The notes under the pieces: generated by a model
What the model was told of the DNA's origin: nothing
What the model saw: the letters and a program-made list of their open reading frames with translations, nothing else
Database searches by the model: none
Position numbers and translations under genes: made by a program
Assembly (NCBI RefSeq): GCF_000710915.1
Contig: NZ_BAUA01000116.1
Location: 1-59,442, forward strand
Direction: 5' to 3'
Length of the DNA stretch: 59,442 bases
DNA from: Nocardia brasiliensis IFM 10847
GTDB taxonomy: Bacteria > Actinomycetota > Actinomycetes > Mycobacteriales > Mycobacteriaceae
Part shown: one piece after another, positions 33,382 through 43,200 of the stretch
Layout: each line of letters begins with the position of its first letter
Numbering within the stretch: position 1 is the first letter of the stretch

Positions 33382-35114
33382 CGCTGTTGCGCCCCTACCC
33401 CGCCGGGGCAGCGCTGGACCGGCCCCGCAACCGGTACGCCGATGTCGTCGTCTTCGTCGGCGCGACGGTCCTGGTCTGGCTGATCGTGCGCGTCTCCGCG
33501 AGCGCGAACGTGCCGTTCGACCAGGCCGCCGCACCCGCGACGGTGTCCACCGATCCGGATCAGCTCCCCTACTACGCGGCTCGGTCGCTGCTGCGCATGT
33601 TCGCCGCACTCGGGCTCTCGATCCTGTTCACCTTCGTGTACGCGACCGCGGCCGCCCGGCTGCGGCGAGCCCGCACGGTGCTGCTGCCGCTGCTCGACAT
33701 CCTGCAGTCGGTGCCGATCCTCGGTTTTCTCTCGATCACCGTGGCCGGGTTCATCGCCCTGTTCCCCGGTTCGCAGCTCGGTCTCGAAAGCGCTTCCATC
33801 TTCGCCATTTTCACCTCGCAGGCATGGAACATGGCGTTCGCGTTCTACCACAGCCTGGCCGCGCAGCCGCGCGAGCTGGACGAGGCCTCGCGCAACCTGA
33901 GACTGTCACGCTGGCAACGGTTCTGGCGGGTCGACGCGCCCAGCGGCATGATCCCGCTGGTCTGGAACGGCATGATGAGTTTCGGCGGCGGCTGGTTCTT
34001 CCTGGTCGCCTCCGAGGCGATCAGCGTCAACAACCACGAGTACGCGTTGCCCGGCATCGGCTCCTATGTCGCCACGGCCACCTCGGACGGCGATCTCGGC
34101 AAGGTGTTCATCGCGATCGGCGTGATGGTCCTGATGGTATTCGGAGTGAACTTCCTGTTCTGGCGACCGCTCACCGCGTGGGCCGAACGCTTCCGGGTCG
34201 AGGACACCGGCGCGGCCGAAGCACCGCGCAGCATCGTGCTGAACCTGTTGCGGCGCTCGCACATTCCGCTGCTGCTCGGCAAGGTGTTCGGCCCGTTGGT
34301 CGCACCGCTGGATCGGGTGATGAGCGTGTTCGGGCTCGCCGAGTACCCGCTGCACAGCTCGCCGCTGCGGCGTCGGGCGGGCGATCTGGTGTTCGCCGCG
34401 GTGATCGCGCTCGCCGTTGCTTACGGGGCCTACCGGGTGGTCGGCTACATCGACTCGACCGCAGGGTTCGGCGAAGTCGGGCACGCGTTCGGCCTCGGTT
34501 TCCTGACCCTGCTCCGCGTCGTGGTGCTGCTGGTGCTCGCCACCGTGGTGTGGGTGCCCATCGGGGTGTGGATCGGATTGAACCCCAAGGTTTCCCGGCT
34601 CGCCCAGCCGGTGGTCCAGGTGCTGGCCAGCTTCCCCGCCAACTTCCTGTTCCCGTTCATCACCGCCGTGCTCGTGTGGAGCGGGGCCAGCCTGAACTGG
34701 GCGGGCACCCTCCTGATGGCGCTCGGGGCGCAGTGGTACATCCTGTTCAACGTCATCGCCGGCGCCAGCGCGGTGCCGACCGATCTGCGCGAGGCCGCCG
34801 CGAACCTGCAACTCCCGCGAAAACTGTGGTGGCGCAGGCTGATTCTGCCCGCCATCTTCCCCAGCTACGTCACCGGCGGGATCACCGCCGCCGGCGGAGC
34901 ATGGAACGCGTCCATCGTCTCCGAGGTGGTCGACTACGGCTCCACCACCCTCGTCGCCGCCGGACTCGGCTCCTACATCCACGAGGCGACCACAGTCGGT
35001 GACTCGCCACGGATTCTCATCGGCGTGCTGGTCATGAGCATCTACGTCGTCGGCATCAACCGGCTGTTCTGGCGGCGACTGTACGCACTGGCGCAACGGA
35101 GGTACTCGCTGTGA
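33378..35114 (+). CDS. ABC transporter permease, fused double domain (NitT/TauT type)
   Basis: A 578-residue permease with two fused BPD-type membrane domains. Each half carries an ATPase-contacting EAA loop: ELDEASRNLRLSRWQRFWRVDAPSGMIP (about 166-193) and the second at about 475 (LREAAANLQLPRKLWWRRL). It has more than ten hydrophobic helices, with a linker near residues 280-330. The start overlaps the mgtC stop (ATGA). No substrate-binding protein gene is in the operon. The family usually imports nitrate, taurine or bicarbonate-like ions; M-box control suggests a magnesium-related role, as inference. Confidence 0.85.
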   Translation: MTLLRPYPAGAALDRPRNRYADVVVFVGATVLVWLIVRVSASANVPFDQAAAPATVSTDPDQLPYYAARSLLRMFAALGLSILFTFVYATAAARLRRARTVLLPLLDILQSVPILGFLSITVAGFIALFPGSQLGLESASIFAIFTSQAWNMAFAFYHSLAAQPRELDEASRNLRLSRWQRFWRVDAPSGMIPLVWNGMMSFGGGWFFLVASEAISVNNHEYALPGIGSYVATATSDGDLGKVFIAIGVMVLMVFGVNFLFWRPLTAWAERFRVEDTGAAEAPRSIVLNLLRRSHIPLLLGKVFGPLVAPLDRVMSVFGLAEYPLHSSPLRRRAGDLVFAAVIALAVAYGAYRVVGYIDSTAGFGEVGHAFGLGFLTLLRVVVLLVLATVVWVPIGVWIGLNPKVSRLAQPVVQVLASFPANFLFPFITAVLVWSGASLNWAGTLLMALGAQWYILFNVIAGASAVPTDLREAAANLQLPRKLWWRRLILPAIFPSYVTGGITAAGGAWNASIVSEVVDYGSTTLVAAGLGSYIHEATTVGDSPRILIGVLVMSIYVVGINRLFWRRLYALAQRRYSL

Positions 35115-35200
35115 GCACCACCGCGCCCGATCTTTCACCGGCCCATCCACGAAATGCCCTGGGCCGAATCGCTCTTCGCTCGACAGGAGGTCGCTCATGA
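35111..35200 (+). CDS. Bridging small ORF (29 aa)
   Basis: A 29-codon frame whose GTG overlaps the permease stop (GTGA) and whose TGA overlaps the ATPase ATG (ATGA). It exactly spans the 82-base gap, so ribosomes could pass from permease to ATPase without leaving the mRNA. The peptide (VSTTAPDLSPAHPRNALG...) has no feature of note; its role may be purely coupling. AGGAGG lies eight bases before the ATPase ATG, so initiation there can also be independent. Confidence 0.45.
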   Translation: MSTTAPDLSPAHPRNALGRIALRSTGGRS

Positions 35201-36534
35201 CCACGTCCATCACTTCCGAAGTCCTGCTCGACATCGCCGCGGTCGGCAAGCGGTTCACCGGCGCCGCGGGCGACGAACTGCGGGTGCTGGACGGCATCGA
35301 CCTGCAACTGCGCAGCGGTGAAATCGTCGCGCTGCTGGGACGTTCGGGCTCGGGCAAGTCCACGCTGCTGCGCATCATCGCCGGGCTCATCGCGCCCTCC
35401 GACGGCGAGGTCCGGTACCGGGGCACGCCGCTGAACGGCAGCAATCCCGGTGCGGCGCTGGTTTTCCAGTCCTTCGCACTGATGCCGTGGCTCACCGTGC
35501 AGGACAACGTCGAGCTGGGACTCGCGGCGCGGAATGTGGCGCCCGCCGAACGCAAGCAGCGCGCCCTCGCCGCCATCGACATGATCGGCCTCGACGGCTT
35601 CGAATCCGCCTATCCCAAGGAGCTTTCCGGCGGTATGCGCCAGCGGGTCGGGTTCGCCCGGGCGCTGGTGCTCGAACCGGATCTGCTGCTGATGGACGAA
35701 CCGTTCTCCGCGCTCGACGTGCTGACCGCGGAGAACCTGCGCACCGAACTGGTGAACCTGTGGGCCACCGACGATTTCCCCACCAAGTCGATCTGCGTCG
35801 TCACGCACAACATCGAAGAGGCGGTGCAGCTGGCCGACCGGGTGCTCGTGCTCGGCTCCAATCCGGGACGGATCATCGCCGAGATCGCGGTGTCGCACCC
35901 GCGTCCGCGCGATCGGCGGGCGCCGTGGTTCGAGGCCATGGTCGATCAGATCTACGGTCTGCTGACCGGGCGCGACACCGAGCCGGTCGTCACCGGACCG
36001 GACAAGGCCACCCCCACGGCCCAACCACTGCCCGACGCCTCGGTCGGCGGGCTCGCCGGCCTGGTCGAACTGGTCTACGCCGGCGGCGGGCGGGCCGATC
36101 TGCCCGATATCGCCGACGAACTCAACTTCGAGATCGACGATCTGCTCCCCCTCGTCGACGCCGCCGAGATGCTCGGCTTCAGCACCGTCGAGGACGGCGA
36201 CGTCCTGCTCACCGATATCGGCACGGCGTTCACCAGCGCCGACATCCAGGAGAGCAAGCGCATCTTCGCCGAGCAGGCCCGCCACCGCGCCCCGCTGGTC
36301 CGCACCATCTGCAAAGGCCTGGCGGGCAGCTCCGACGGCAGCCTGCGCGCCGGCTTCTTCCTCGACCTGCTGCGCCGCGGCTTCGGCCCCGACGACGCCC
36401 GCCGCCAACTCGACATCGCCATCGACTGGGGCCGCTACGCCGAGCTCTACGACTACGACACCGACTCCGACAAGATCACCGCCGACCCCGCCGCCAAGGT
36501 CTTCGCCGGCGTCCGCGGCCGCTGGACCGCCTAG
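35197..36534 (+). CDS. ABC transporter ATPase with C-terminal AAA-associated domain
   Basis: A 445-residue ATPase, last gene of the mgtC operon. Walker A GRSGSGKST (48-56), signature LSGGMRQRVG, Walker B LLLMDEPFSALD and the switch His in VVTHNIEEA are intact. From about residue 290 follows an AAA-associated regulatory domain (LAGLVELVYAGGGRADLPDIADEL), found on NitT/TauT-type ATPases. AGGAGG lies eight bases before the ATG. It powers the fused permease; the transported ion is unknown. A 15-base inverted repeat begins 6 bases after the stop. Confidence 0.9.
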   Translation: MTTSITSEVLLDIAAVGKRFTGAAGDELRVLDGIDLQLRSGEIVALLGRSGSGKSTLLRIIAGLIAPSDGEVRYRGTPLNGSNPGAALVFQSFALMPWLTVQDNVELGLAARNVAPAERKQRALAAIDMIGLDGFESAYPKELSGGMRQRVGFARALVLEPDLLLMDEPFSALDVLTAENLRTELVNLWATDDFPTKSICVVTHNIEEAVQLADRVLVLGSNPGRIIAEIAVSHPRPRDRRAPWFEAMVDQIYGLLTGRDTEPVVTGPDKATPTAQPLPDASVGGLAGLVELVYAGGGRADLPDIADELNFEIDDLLPLVDAAEMLGFSTVEDGDVLLTDIGTAFTSADIQESKRIFAEQARHRAPLVRTICKGLAGSSDGSLRAGFFLDLLRRGFGPDDARRQLDIAIDWGRYAELYDYDTDSDKITADPAAKVFAGVRGRWTA

Positions 36535-36540
36535 GGTCGT

Positions 36541-36573
36541 CCGGGTCGATTACCTCGGAGGTAATCGACCCGG
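36541..36573. repeat. Perfect 33-base inverted repeat
   Basis: Arms CCGGGTCGATTACCT and AGGTAATCGACCCGG around CGG: 15-base perfect pairing. It lies 6 bases after the ATPase stop and 27 bases before the next ATG. It may be a terminator for the mgtC operon, or an operator (TTACCTCGGAGGTAA core) for the small membrane gene. The 3-base loop and lack of T-run leave both open. Confidence 0.75.
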
Positions 36574-36600
36574 TGGGGTGTGCCGGGGCAGGCTCGGGGT

Positions 36601-36966
36601 ATGGGAATCACTAGTGCGCTGCGCGGTCTCGCGCTGGGCCGGATCGCGCTCGGGGTCGCGGCGCTGGCCGTCCCCGGGCCGTTCGCGAAGGCGTTCGGGA
36701 TTCGGCCCACGCCCGAACTGACTTATATGACAAGGATTTTCGGTGCACGGGCGATCGCGCTCGGGATGGGCTACCTCGGCGCCGCAGCCGAGGAACGCAC
36801 CCGCTGGCAGCGCCTGGCACTGCTGGTCGACCTCATCGACACGACACACGGTGCCGCACACAGCGTCCGCGGCGACCTCCCACGGCCGGTCGCGCTCGCG
36901 ATGACGACTCTGACCGGTAGCTATTTGGCGGTCGGCGCGACCAAGCTGGCTCGCGATCTGAGGTGA
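36601..36966 (+). CDS. Small membrane protein (DUF4267-like)
   Basis: A 121-residue integral membrane protein with about four hydrophobic helices: LRGLALGRIALGVAALAVPG, ARAIALGMGYLGAAA, LALLVDLIDTTHGAAHS and a last near the C-terminus. It resembles DUF4267 proteins; no known function. It follows the perfect inverted repeat that may regulate it, and converges with the first caspase-NTPase gene with 7 bases between stops. Confidence 0.72.
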   Translation: MGITSALRGLALGRIALGVAALAVPGPFAKAFGIRPTPELTYMTRIFGARAIALGMGYLGAAAEERTRWQRLALLVDLIDTTHGAAHSVRGDLPRPVALAMTTLTGSYLAVGATKLARDLR

Positions 36967-36973
36967 CACGAGG

Positions 36974-39900
36974 TCAGGCGTCGAGGCGGGATTGCCAGTG
37001 CGCGAGGTTTTTTCGTGTCTGCGCCGTGTCGGGGTGGTCGGGGCCCAGGATGCGCTCGCGGTCGGCGAGCAGGGAGGTCAGCTCGGCGACCGCGCCCGGC
37101 ACATCGCCGTTCCTGGCGCGGTAGGCCGCGAGGTTGTTGCGGGTCAGCAGGGTTTGTGGGTGGTCGGGGCCGAGGACGCTCAGTTGATCCGCGAGCAGGG
37201 CACGGCTTTCCGACTCGGCGGCCGCCACCTGTCCGGCCTTGGCGCGGAAGGCCGCGAGATTGCCGCGGGTGACGAAGGTGTCGGGGTGATCGTGGCCGAG
37301 CAGCCGCACCTGGTCGGCCAGCACCAGCCGCGCCTCACGCAGTCCGCTGTGCGGGTCGCCGTTGTTCGCTCGCAGGTACGCGAGATTTCCTCTGGTGTAG
37401 AGGATCTCGCGGTGATCGGGGCCCAGCACCTTGATCCGCTCGGTCAATGCGCTGTACAGCTCCTGTATCGCCGCGTCCAGGTCTCCGCCGCGCGCCCGAT
37501 AGCCGGCCAGATCGGCCCGAGTGCGCAAGGTGGCGGAGTCCTCGGGACCGAGCACGCGCACCTGATCGGCCAGCAGCACCTCGCCGGCGGCGATCGCCCC
37601 GGCGGTATCGCCGCCCCGGGCTCGCGCGGTGGCGAGTTTGGCCCGGGTGAGCAGCACACGCGGGTCATCGGAGGCCAACACACCCAGCTGCTCAGCCAAC
37701 AAACCCTGCAACTCGTCGACGGTGGTCGCCGAATCACCGCCCATGACGCGATATCCCGCCAGATTGCCCCGGGTCGCCAGGGTCTCGGGATGCGCCGGAC
37801 CGAGTACTCGACGCCGAATCGCCAGCAGCTCTTCGGTTTCCGCGATCGCACCGGCCAGATCGCCCTGTATCGCGCGCAACGCCGCCAGCTTGCTGCGGGT
37901 ACGCAGGGTATCCGGATCGTCCGCGCCGAGGACGCGGCGCTGGTCGGCGAGCACGTCTTCCAGTTCCGCCGCGGCGCCCGCCGGATCACGGATCTCCCCG
38001 CGCGCGGCGGCGAGCCGATAGCGGGTCGACAGAGTGTTGCGATGCTCGGCGCCGAAGATCGCGATCTCGTCGGCGAGCACTCGCTCGTAGTCGGCGACCG
38101 CACCGCGGAAGTCACCGCTGTCCGCGCGCCGCGTTGCGAGATACTCCCTGGCGCGCAACGTATCCGGATGCCGGTCGCCGATCGCGGCCGCGATCGAGGG
38201 CACCCATGCCGCCCACATGTCCCGATTGTCGGCGGCTCGAACGGTTTCGAGTTCCACGAGATGATCGACCGCCCGGCGGCCGTCGCCGCCGGCGAGGTAG
38301 TGCCGCGCGCCCGCCGCACGGGCGTACGCCTCGCTGCGCTCGCCGCCGCGCGTCCGGATCGCCAGCAGGATCGCCGTGTGCGCGTCCTCGATGCTCGCCT
38401 GCAGCGCATCGCACGCCTGCGCCAGCCCGGCGAGCAACACGTCGTGTGCGATGCCGAGCGCTTCGTCCGCCGTTCCGGGGCGGCTACGTGTGAGCAGGGC
38501 GCCGAGTCCGACTGCGGCGTCCCGGATGCCGGCGGAGTGCAGCGGCCGCTGCCATTCGGCCAGCGCGGCTTCCAGCACCTCGATGGGCAGGACCGGGCCC
38601 ACGCCCGCCGCGACGAGGATCGCCACCATTCGGCCGATGGCGTCCGCGACCTCGGGTGCCGCCGACTCCTCGGCAAGCCGAAGACGTTGGGCGGCAAGGG
38701 TATCGATGTCGGCACGGAAGGACAACCGATCGCTCACGCGCGGATGGAGTTCGCGCAGCAGCTTGGCCAGCAGCCAACCGGCCGGAACGCGTGGATCGTC
38801 GGCGGGCCCGAGATCCCCGCCCATGTAGTCGATGCCCTGGTACCCGGTATCGGCCGAATGGGCGGGCCGATCGCCGCGCTGCACCTCGGCGGCGATCTCA
38901 CCGACTCCGGGCCCGGTGATCGCGATCGGATGCATGTGCGCGAGCCGTGGATCGGACTGCGCCGCCGCTGCGGCCCGCACGCCGACGATGACCCGAACAT
39001 GCGCCAGCTCGGGCCGTTCGGTCAGCTCGGCGACGGCGTCGATCAGCAGATCCCGGCTCCCCGGCTCCGGTAGATCGAGCCCGTCGAACACGAGCGTGAT
39101 CCGCTGCCCCACCCGGCGCAATCGGGCCAGCGGGGCAGCCAGCTCGAGCTCGAAGATGTCCGGCTCGCCCGCCCCGGCCCAGGGCACACGGGCGGCCTGC
39201 GCATACCCGGGCAGCCGATCCGACAGTTGCTCCGCCAACTCCCCGACGGCAGTCTCGAGCGAGCTGCTCGCGGTGAGAAACACTGCCGCGGTGACGTATT
39301 CGGGTGCGATCGGCAGCCCCTCGGCCACGCTCGGCCGGATCAGCAGTGCCAGCAGCGTCGATTTGCCCGACCCGGCCGGCCCGACCACCGCGCGCAGGCG
39401 CCGCCCGCCCGATTCCACGAGATCGATCAGGCTTTCGCGCAACGCGTCGGTCACCACCACATCCCGCGTGAGCTGATCCAGCAGACCGGCCGCGGGTCGC
39501 CCGGTCAGCGCGTCGCGCCGCCGAGCGGCGTTGGGCACCAACCACAATCCGGGATCTCCGCCCGCCGTGCCGGCCACCGTGCCCGCGGTGAAGGACAGGT
39601 GCTGTGGTTCCTGCAGGCGGCAGCTGCGCGCGATCGGGTCCACCAGATCGTGGGCGAGCAGGGTCTCGCCGCGCAGCGGCAGTCCGGTGTCGAACGTCGC
39701 CAGCACCGTGCGCGTGAAACATCCGGAGTACGCGGGCCCGGCCCCCGACGCGACCAGCAGCTCCATCCGGCCCGCTGCGTCGGCGAGCAGATCGGTCCAT
39801 CTGGTGGCCGCGCCGCGCAGGCCCTGTTCGGTCTCGCAGGCGTCGATCAGCACGATCAGCCCGTCCAGCGTCGACTCGTTCAATCGTTCCCGGATGCCCT

Positions 39901-40234
39901 GGGCGAGGTGAAAGGCGTTGTGCGAGCGCGGCACCGCCGGGGAATCGTGCGCGAGTAGAAAGAAGTCCCCGGCGCCGGTCGCGACCCCGTGACCGATGAA
40001 CGCGACGAGCAGGGTCGCGCGCTGTTCCGAGGCGACCCGGAACGCCTCGTCCATCACCGACACCAGCTCGGCGGCGGTGGGATTCAGCACCGGCCCGGCC
40101 GTACCGGTCGCCGCCGACCACCCGCCGGACCGGCGCAGGCCCCCGTACAGTTCACCGGCCAGCGCCGCGGTGAACCCCAACTCCCCCAGCGCGACACACT
40201 CCGACCCCACCACCAGCGCGAGCCGTCCTCCCAT
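36974..40234 (-). CDS. Caspase-like/NTPase/TPR protein, copy 1
   Basis: A 1086-residue multidomain protein. Residues 1-240 are a caspase-like (C14) fold: the catalytic His H82 in AFIGHGVAT and Cys C133 in VLIDACETEQG. A STAND-type NTPase follows: P-loop GPAGSGKST (K291), Walker B ITLVFDGLD (near 384). The last ~450 residues are about ten kinesin-light-chain TPRs of the LGPDHPDTLxTRxNLAxxR type. Such fusions are bacterial conflict/defence proteins: TPRs sense, the NTPase oligomerises, the peptidase executes. TATCTT lies 6 bases before the ATG, so the start is leaderless. Tandem with copy 2. Confidence 0.9.
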   Translation of the reverse strand: MGGRLALVVGSECVALGELGFTAALAGELYGGLRRSGGWSAATGTAGPVLNPTAAELVSVMDEAFRVASEQRATLLVAFIGHGVATGAGDFFLLAHDSPAVPRSHNAFHLAQGIRERLNESTLDGLIVLIDACETEQGLRGAATRWTDLLADAAGRMELLVASGAGPAYSGCFTRTVLATFDTGLPLRGETLLAHDLVDPIARSCRLQEPQHLSFTAGTVAGTAGGDPGLWLVPNAARRRDALTGRPAAGLLDQLTRDVVVTDALRESLIDLVESGGRRLRAVVGPAGSGKSTLLALLIRPSVAEGLPIAPEYVTAAVFLTASSSLETAVGELAEQLSDRLPGYAQAARVPWAGAGEPDIFELELAAPLARLRRVGQRITLVFDGLDLPEPGSRDLLIDAVAELTERPELAHVRVIVGVRAAAAAQSDPRLAHMHPIAITGPGVGEIAAEVQRGDRPAHSADTGYQGIDYMGGDLGPADDPRVPAGWLLAKLLRELHPRVSDRLSFRADIDTLAAQRLRLAEESAAPEVADAIGRMVAILVAAGVGPVLPIEVLEAALAEWQRPLHSAGIRDAAVGLGALLTRSRPGTADEALGIAHDVLLAGLAQACDALQASIEDAHTAILLAIRTRGGERSEAYARAAGARHYLAGGDGRRAVDHLVELETVRAADNRDMWAAWVPSIAAAIGDRHPDTLRAREYLATRRADSGDFRGAVADYERVLADEIAIFGAEHRNTLSTRYRLAAARGEIRDPAGAAAELEDVLADQRRVLGADDPDTLRTRSKLAALRAIQGDLAGAIAETEELLAIRRRVLGPAHPETLATRGNLAGYRVMGGDSATTVDELQGLLAEQLGVLASDDPRVLLTRAKLATARARGGDTAGAIAAGEVLLADQVRVLGPEDSATLRTRADLAGYRARGGDLDAAIQELYSALTERIKVLGPDHREILYTRGNLAYLRANNGDPHSGLREARLVLADQVRLLGHDHPDTFVTRGNLAAFRAKAGQVAAAESESRALLADQLSVLGPDHPQTLLTRNNLAAYRARNGDVPGAVAELTSLLADRERILGPDHPDTAQTRKNLAHWQSRLDA

Positions 40235-40275
40235 GCAAGCAAGATACCCGGCCGCCACCTGCCGACCGGACCGCG

Positions 40276-43200
40276 CTATCCCGCGAGACGGGCGCGCCAG
40301 TGCGCGAGGGTGGTCTGCGTGCGGATGGTCGCGGCGTGGGTCGGTCCCAGTGCCCGGAGTTCGGCCACCAGCAGGACTTCCAGTTCGGCGATCGCTTTAC
40401 CGAGGTCGCCGTGTTCTGCCTGCCGGGAGGCCAGGTCGTTGCGGGTGGCGAAGGTATCGGGATGATCGGGACCGAGCACCCGCAGGCGATCGGCCAGCAG
40501 CTGTTCGAGTTCGGCGATGGCACAGGGCAGATCACCCGCGTCGGCGCGATACGCGGCCAGCGTGCTCCGGGTGGTGAGCGTGTCGGGATGATCCGCGCCG
40601 AGCACCCGCAGCCGGTCGTCGAGCAGGTGCGTGAATTCGGCGCGCGCACCGGTGATATCGCCGCTGCGCGCGCGAAATGCCGCGAGATTGTTGCGGGCGC
40701 TGAGGGTGGCGGGATGGTCCGGGCCGAATATGCGCAGGCAGTCGGCGAGCAGCTGCTCGAATTCGCGCAGGGCCGCGGCGACGTCGCCGTGCTCGCCGTG
40801 CCAGTAGGCGAGGCTGTTGCGGGTGCGCAGGGTTTGCGGGTCGTCGGGGCCGAGGATGCGGGCGCGGTCGGCGCGCAGGGCTTCGAAATCGATGATCGCG
40901 CCGACCAGGTCGCCCTGGTCGGCACGGTTGGACGCCAGGTCGTTACGGGTGCGCAGGGTATCGGGATGGTCGGGGCCCAGCAGCCGGATCTGATCGGCGA
41001 GCAGGCGCTGGTAATCCGCCCGAGCACCGGGATAGTCGCCGCACCGGGCGCGATAGGTGGCCAGATTGGTGCGCGTGCCAAGGGTTTTCGGATGATCGGG
41101 GCCCAGCACCCGGAACCGGTCGACGAGCAACTGCTCGAAAGCCGTGATGGCGCCGAGGTAGTCACCGCTCTCGGCCCGGTGATAGGCCTCGCGGCTGCGG
41201 GTCGTCAAGGTGTCGGGATGATCCGGACCGAGGGTCTCGATGAACGCGGGCACCCAGGCCGCCCACAGGTCCCGGTTGTCGGCGGCACGCGCCGTCTGCA
41301 ACATCTCCAGGAAGTGCAGCGCACTGGTGGAATCCCGGTAGGCCAGGCAGTGCCGCACCGCCGAACCGCGGGCGTAGTCGGCGGCGCGATCGCTCTGACT
41401 GTGTTTGATGGCCGCGACGATGGCCCGGTGCGCGTCCTCGATCTCCACCCCGAGCTGCTTGCATTCCGCGCGCAGGCCGGGCAGCAACGCGCCGTGCGTC
41501 ACGCCGATCGATTCCCGCAGTGTGCCGGGATGACTGCGGGTGACGAGCGCGCCGAGCGCCACCGTGATGTCGCGGATCCGGGCGATGTGCAGGTCGACGC
41601 CGAGCGAGGTCAGCGCCGCGTCGGCGAGTTCGATCGGCAACACGGGCCCGACACCCGCGGCGACGAGCACGCCGAGGTAGGTGCCTGCGGCGCGGACGGT
41701 TTCGGGCTGCATGCCGCGCAGCGCCGCATCGACGCGCAGCGCGACGATCCGGTCCAAGCCGATCCCGGCGGCCACCGCGCCGTCGGTGATGCTCGGCGCC
41801 ACCTCGAGCAGCATGCGCGCCAGCAGCCAGCCGCCGGAGACCACATGGGTGTCGTCCTCGACGGCCGTCGGTGTTTCCGACAGCAGGCCCTGGATCCAGC
41901 GCACCCAATCGGCGGGGTCGGCAGGCGCACCGGCGCCGCGCGCCGATCCCACGACGGTGGCGATATCGTCGGCGGCGGGCTCGCCGACCTCGATCCGGTG
42001 CATGTGCGCCAGGGTGGGCTCGTCCTCCACGCCGGTCCCGTCGCGCACCCCGGCGATCACCCGAACATGGCGCAGGTCTTCGCGTTTGGTCAGATCGCAG
42101 ATGGCGGCGCAGAGCAGTCGCCGGGTGCCCGGCTGGGGCTGGTTGAGCCCGTCGAACACCAGCGTCACCCGGCGACCCGCCGTGGACAGCCGCGCCAGCG
42201 GATGACGCACCGCGATATCGAAGATGTCGAACTCGTCGCGGGCTCGGTGCGCGCGCACGGACCGGGCCGCATCCGCGAAACCGGGCAGGCGCGCGCTCAA
42301 TTGGGCGGCGAGCTCGGCCGCGACCGCCTCGATCGAGCTCGCGGCGGTGAGAAACACTGCCGCGGTGATGTATTCGGGAGTCACCGCCAAGCCCTCGACC
42401 AGGCTCGGCCGAATCAGCATGGCCAGCAACGTCGATTTGCCCGCGCCGGTCGGTCCGATCACCACGCGCAGGCGATGCGACCCCGCGTCGACGATGGCGT
42501 CCAGATGCTCGCGCACGTCGGGGGTCACCAGCAGCCCGCGGGTGAGCTGGTCGACGAATCCCGCTGCGGAGCGCCCGCTCACGGCGTCACGGTGCCGGGC
42601 GGTGTTGGGCACCAACCAGAGTCCCGGGTCGGCGCCGTGCTCCACCGACACCGTGCCGGAGGTGAACGAAAGGTACTGCGGCTGTTGATGAACGCACTCG
42701 CCCGCGATCGGATCGACCAGATCGGCGGGCAACAGGTTCTCTCCCCGCAGCGGCAAGCCCGCGCCGAAGGTGGCCAGCATGGTCCTGGTGAAACACCCGG
42801 AGAACGCCGGGCCGTCGCTCGCCGCGACCAGCATCTCCATCCGCCCCGCCGACTGCGCGAGCAGATCGGTCCACCGGCGCGCCGCGCCGAGCACGCCCTG
42901 CCCGGTCTCGCAGGCGTCGACCAGCACCACCAGCCCGTCCAGCGCCGCCTGGTTCAACCGCTCCCTGATCTCCTGCGTCAAATGAAACGCATTGTGCGAG
43001 TTCGGGTTCGCGGGCGAGTCGTGGCCGAGCAGATAGAAATCCTCGGCGTTGGTCGCCACGCCGTGGCCGATGAAGGCGAGCAGCAGTGTCGCCTGCCGCT
43101 GCGCGGCCGCCGTGAACGCCTCGTCCACCGCCGTGAACAGTTGCGCCGCTGTCGGATTCAGCACCGGACCGTCCTCGTCCGTCGCCGCGCGCCACCCGCC

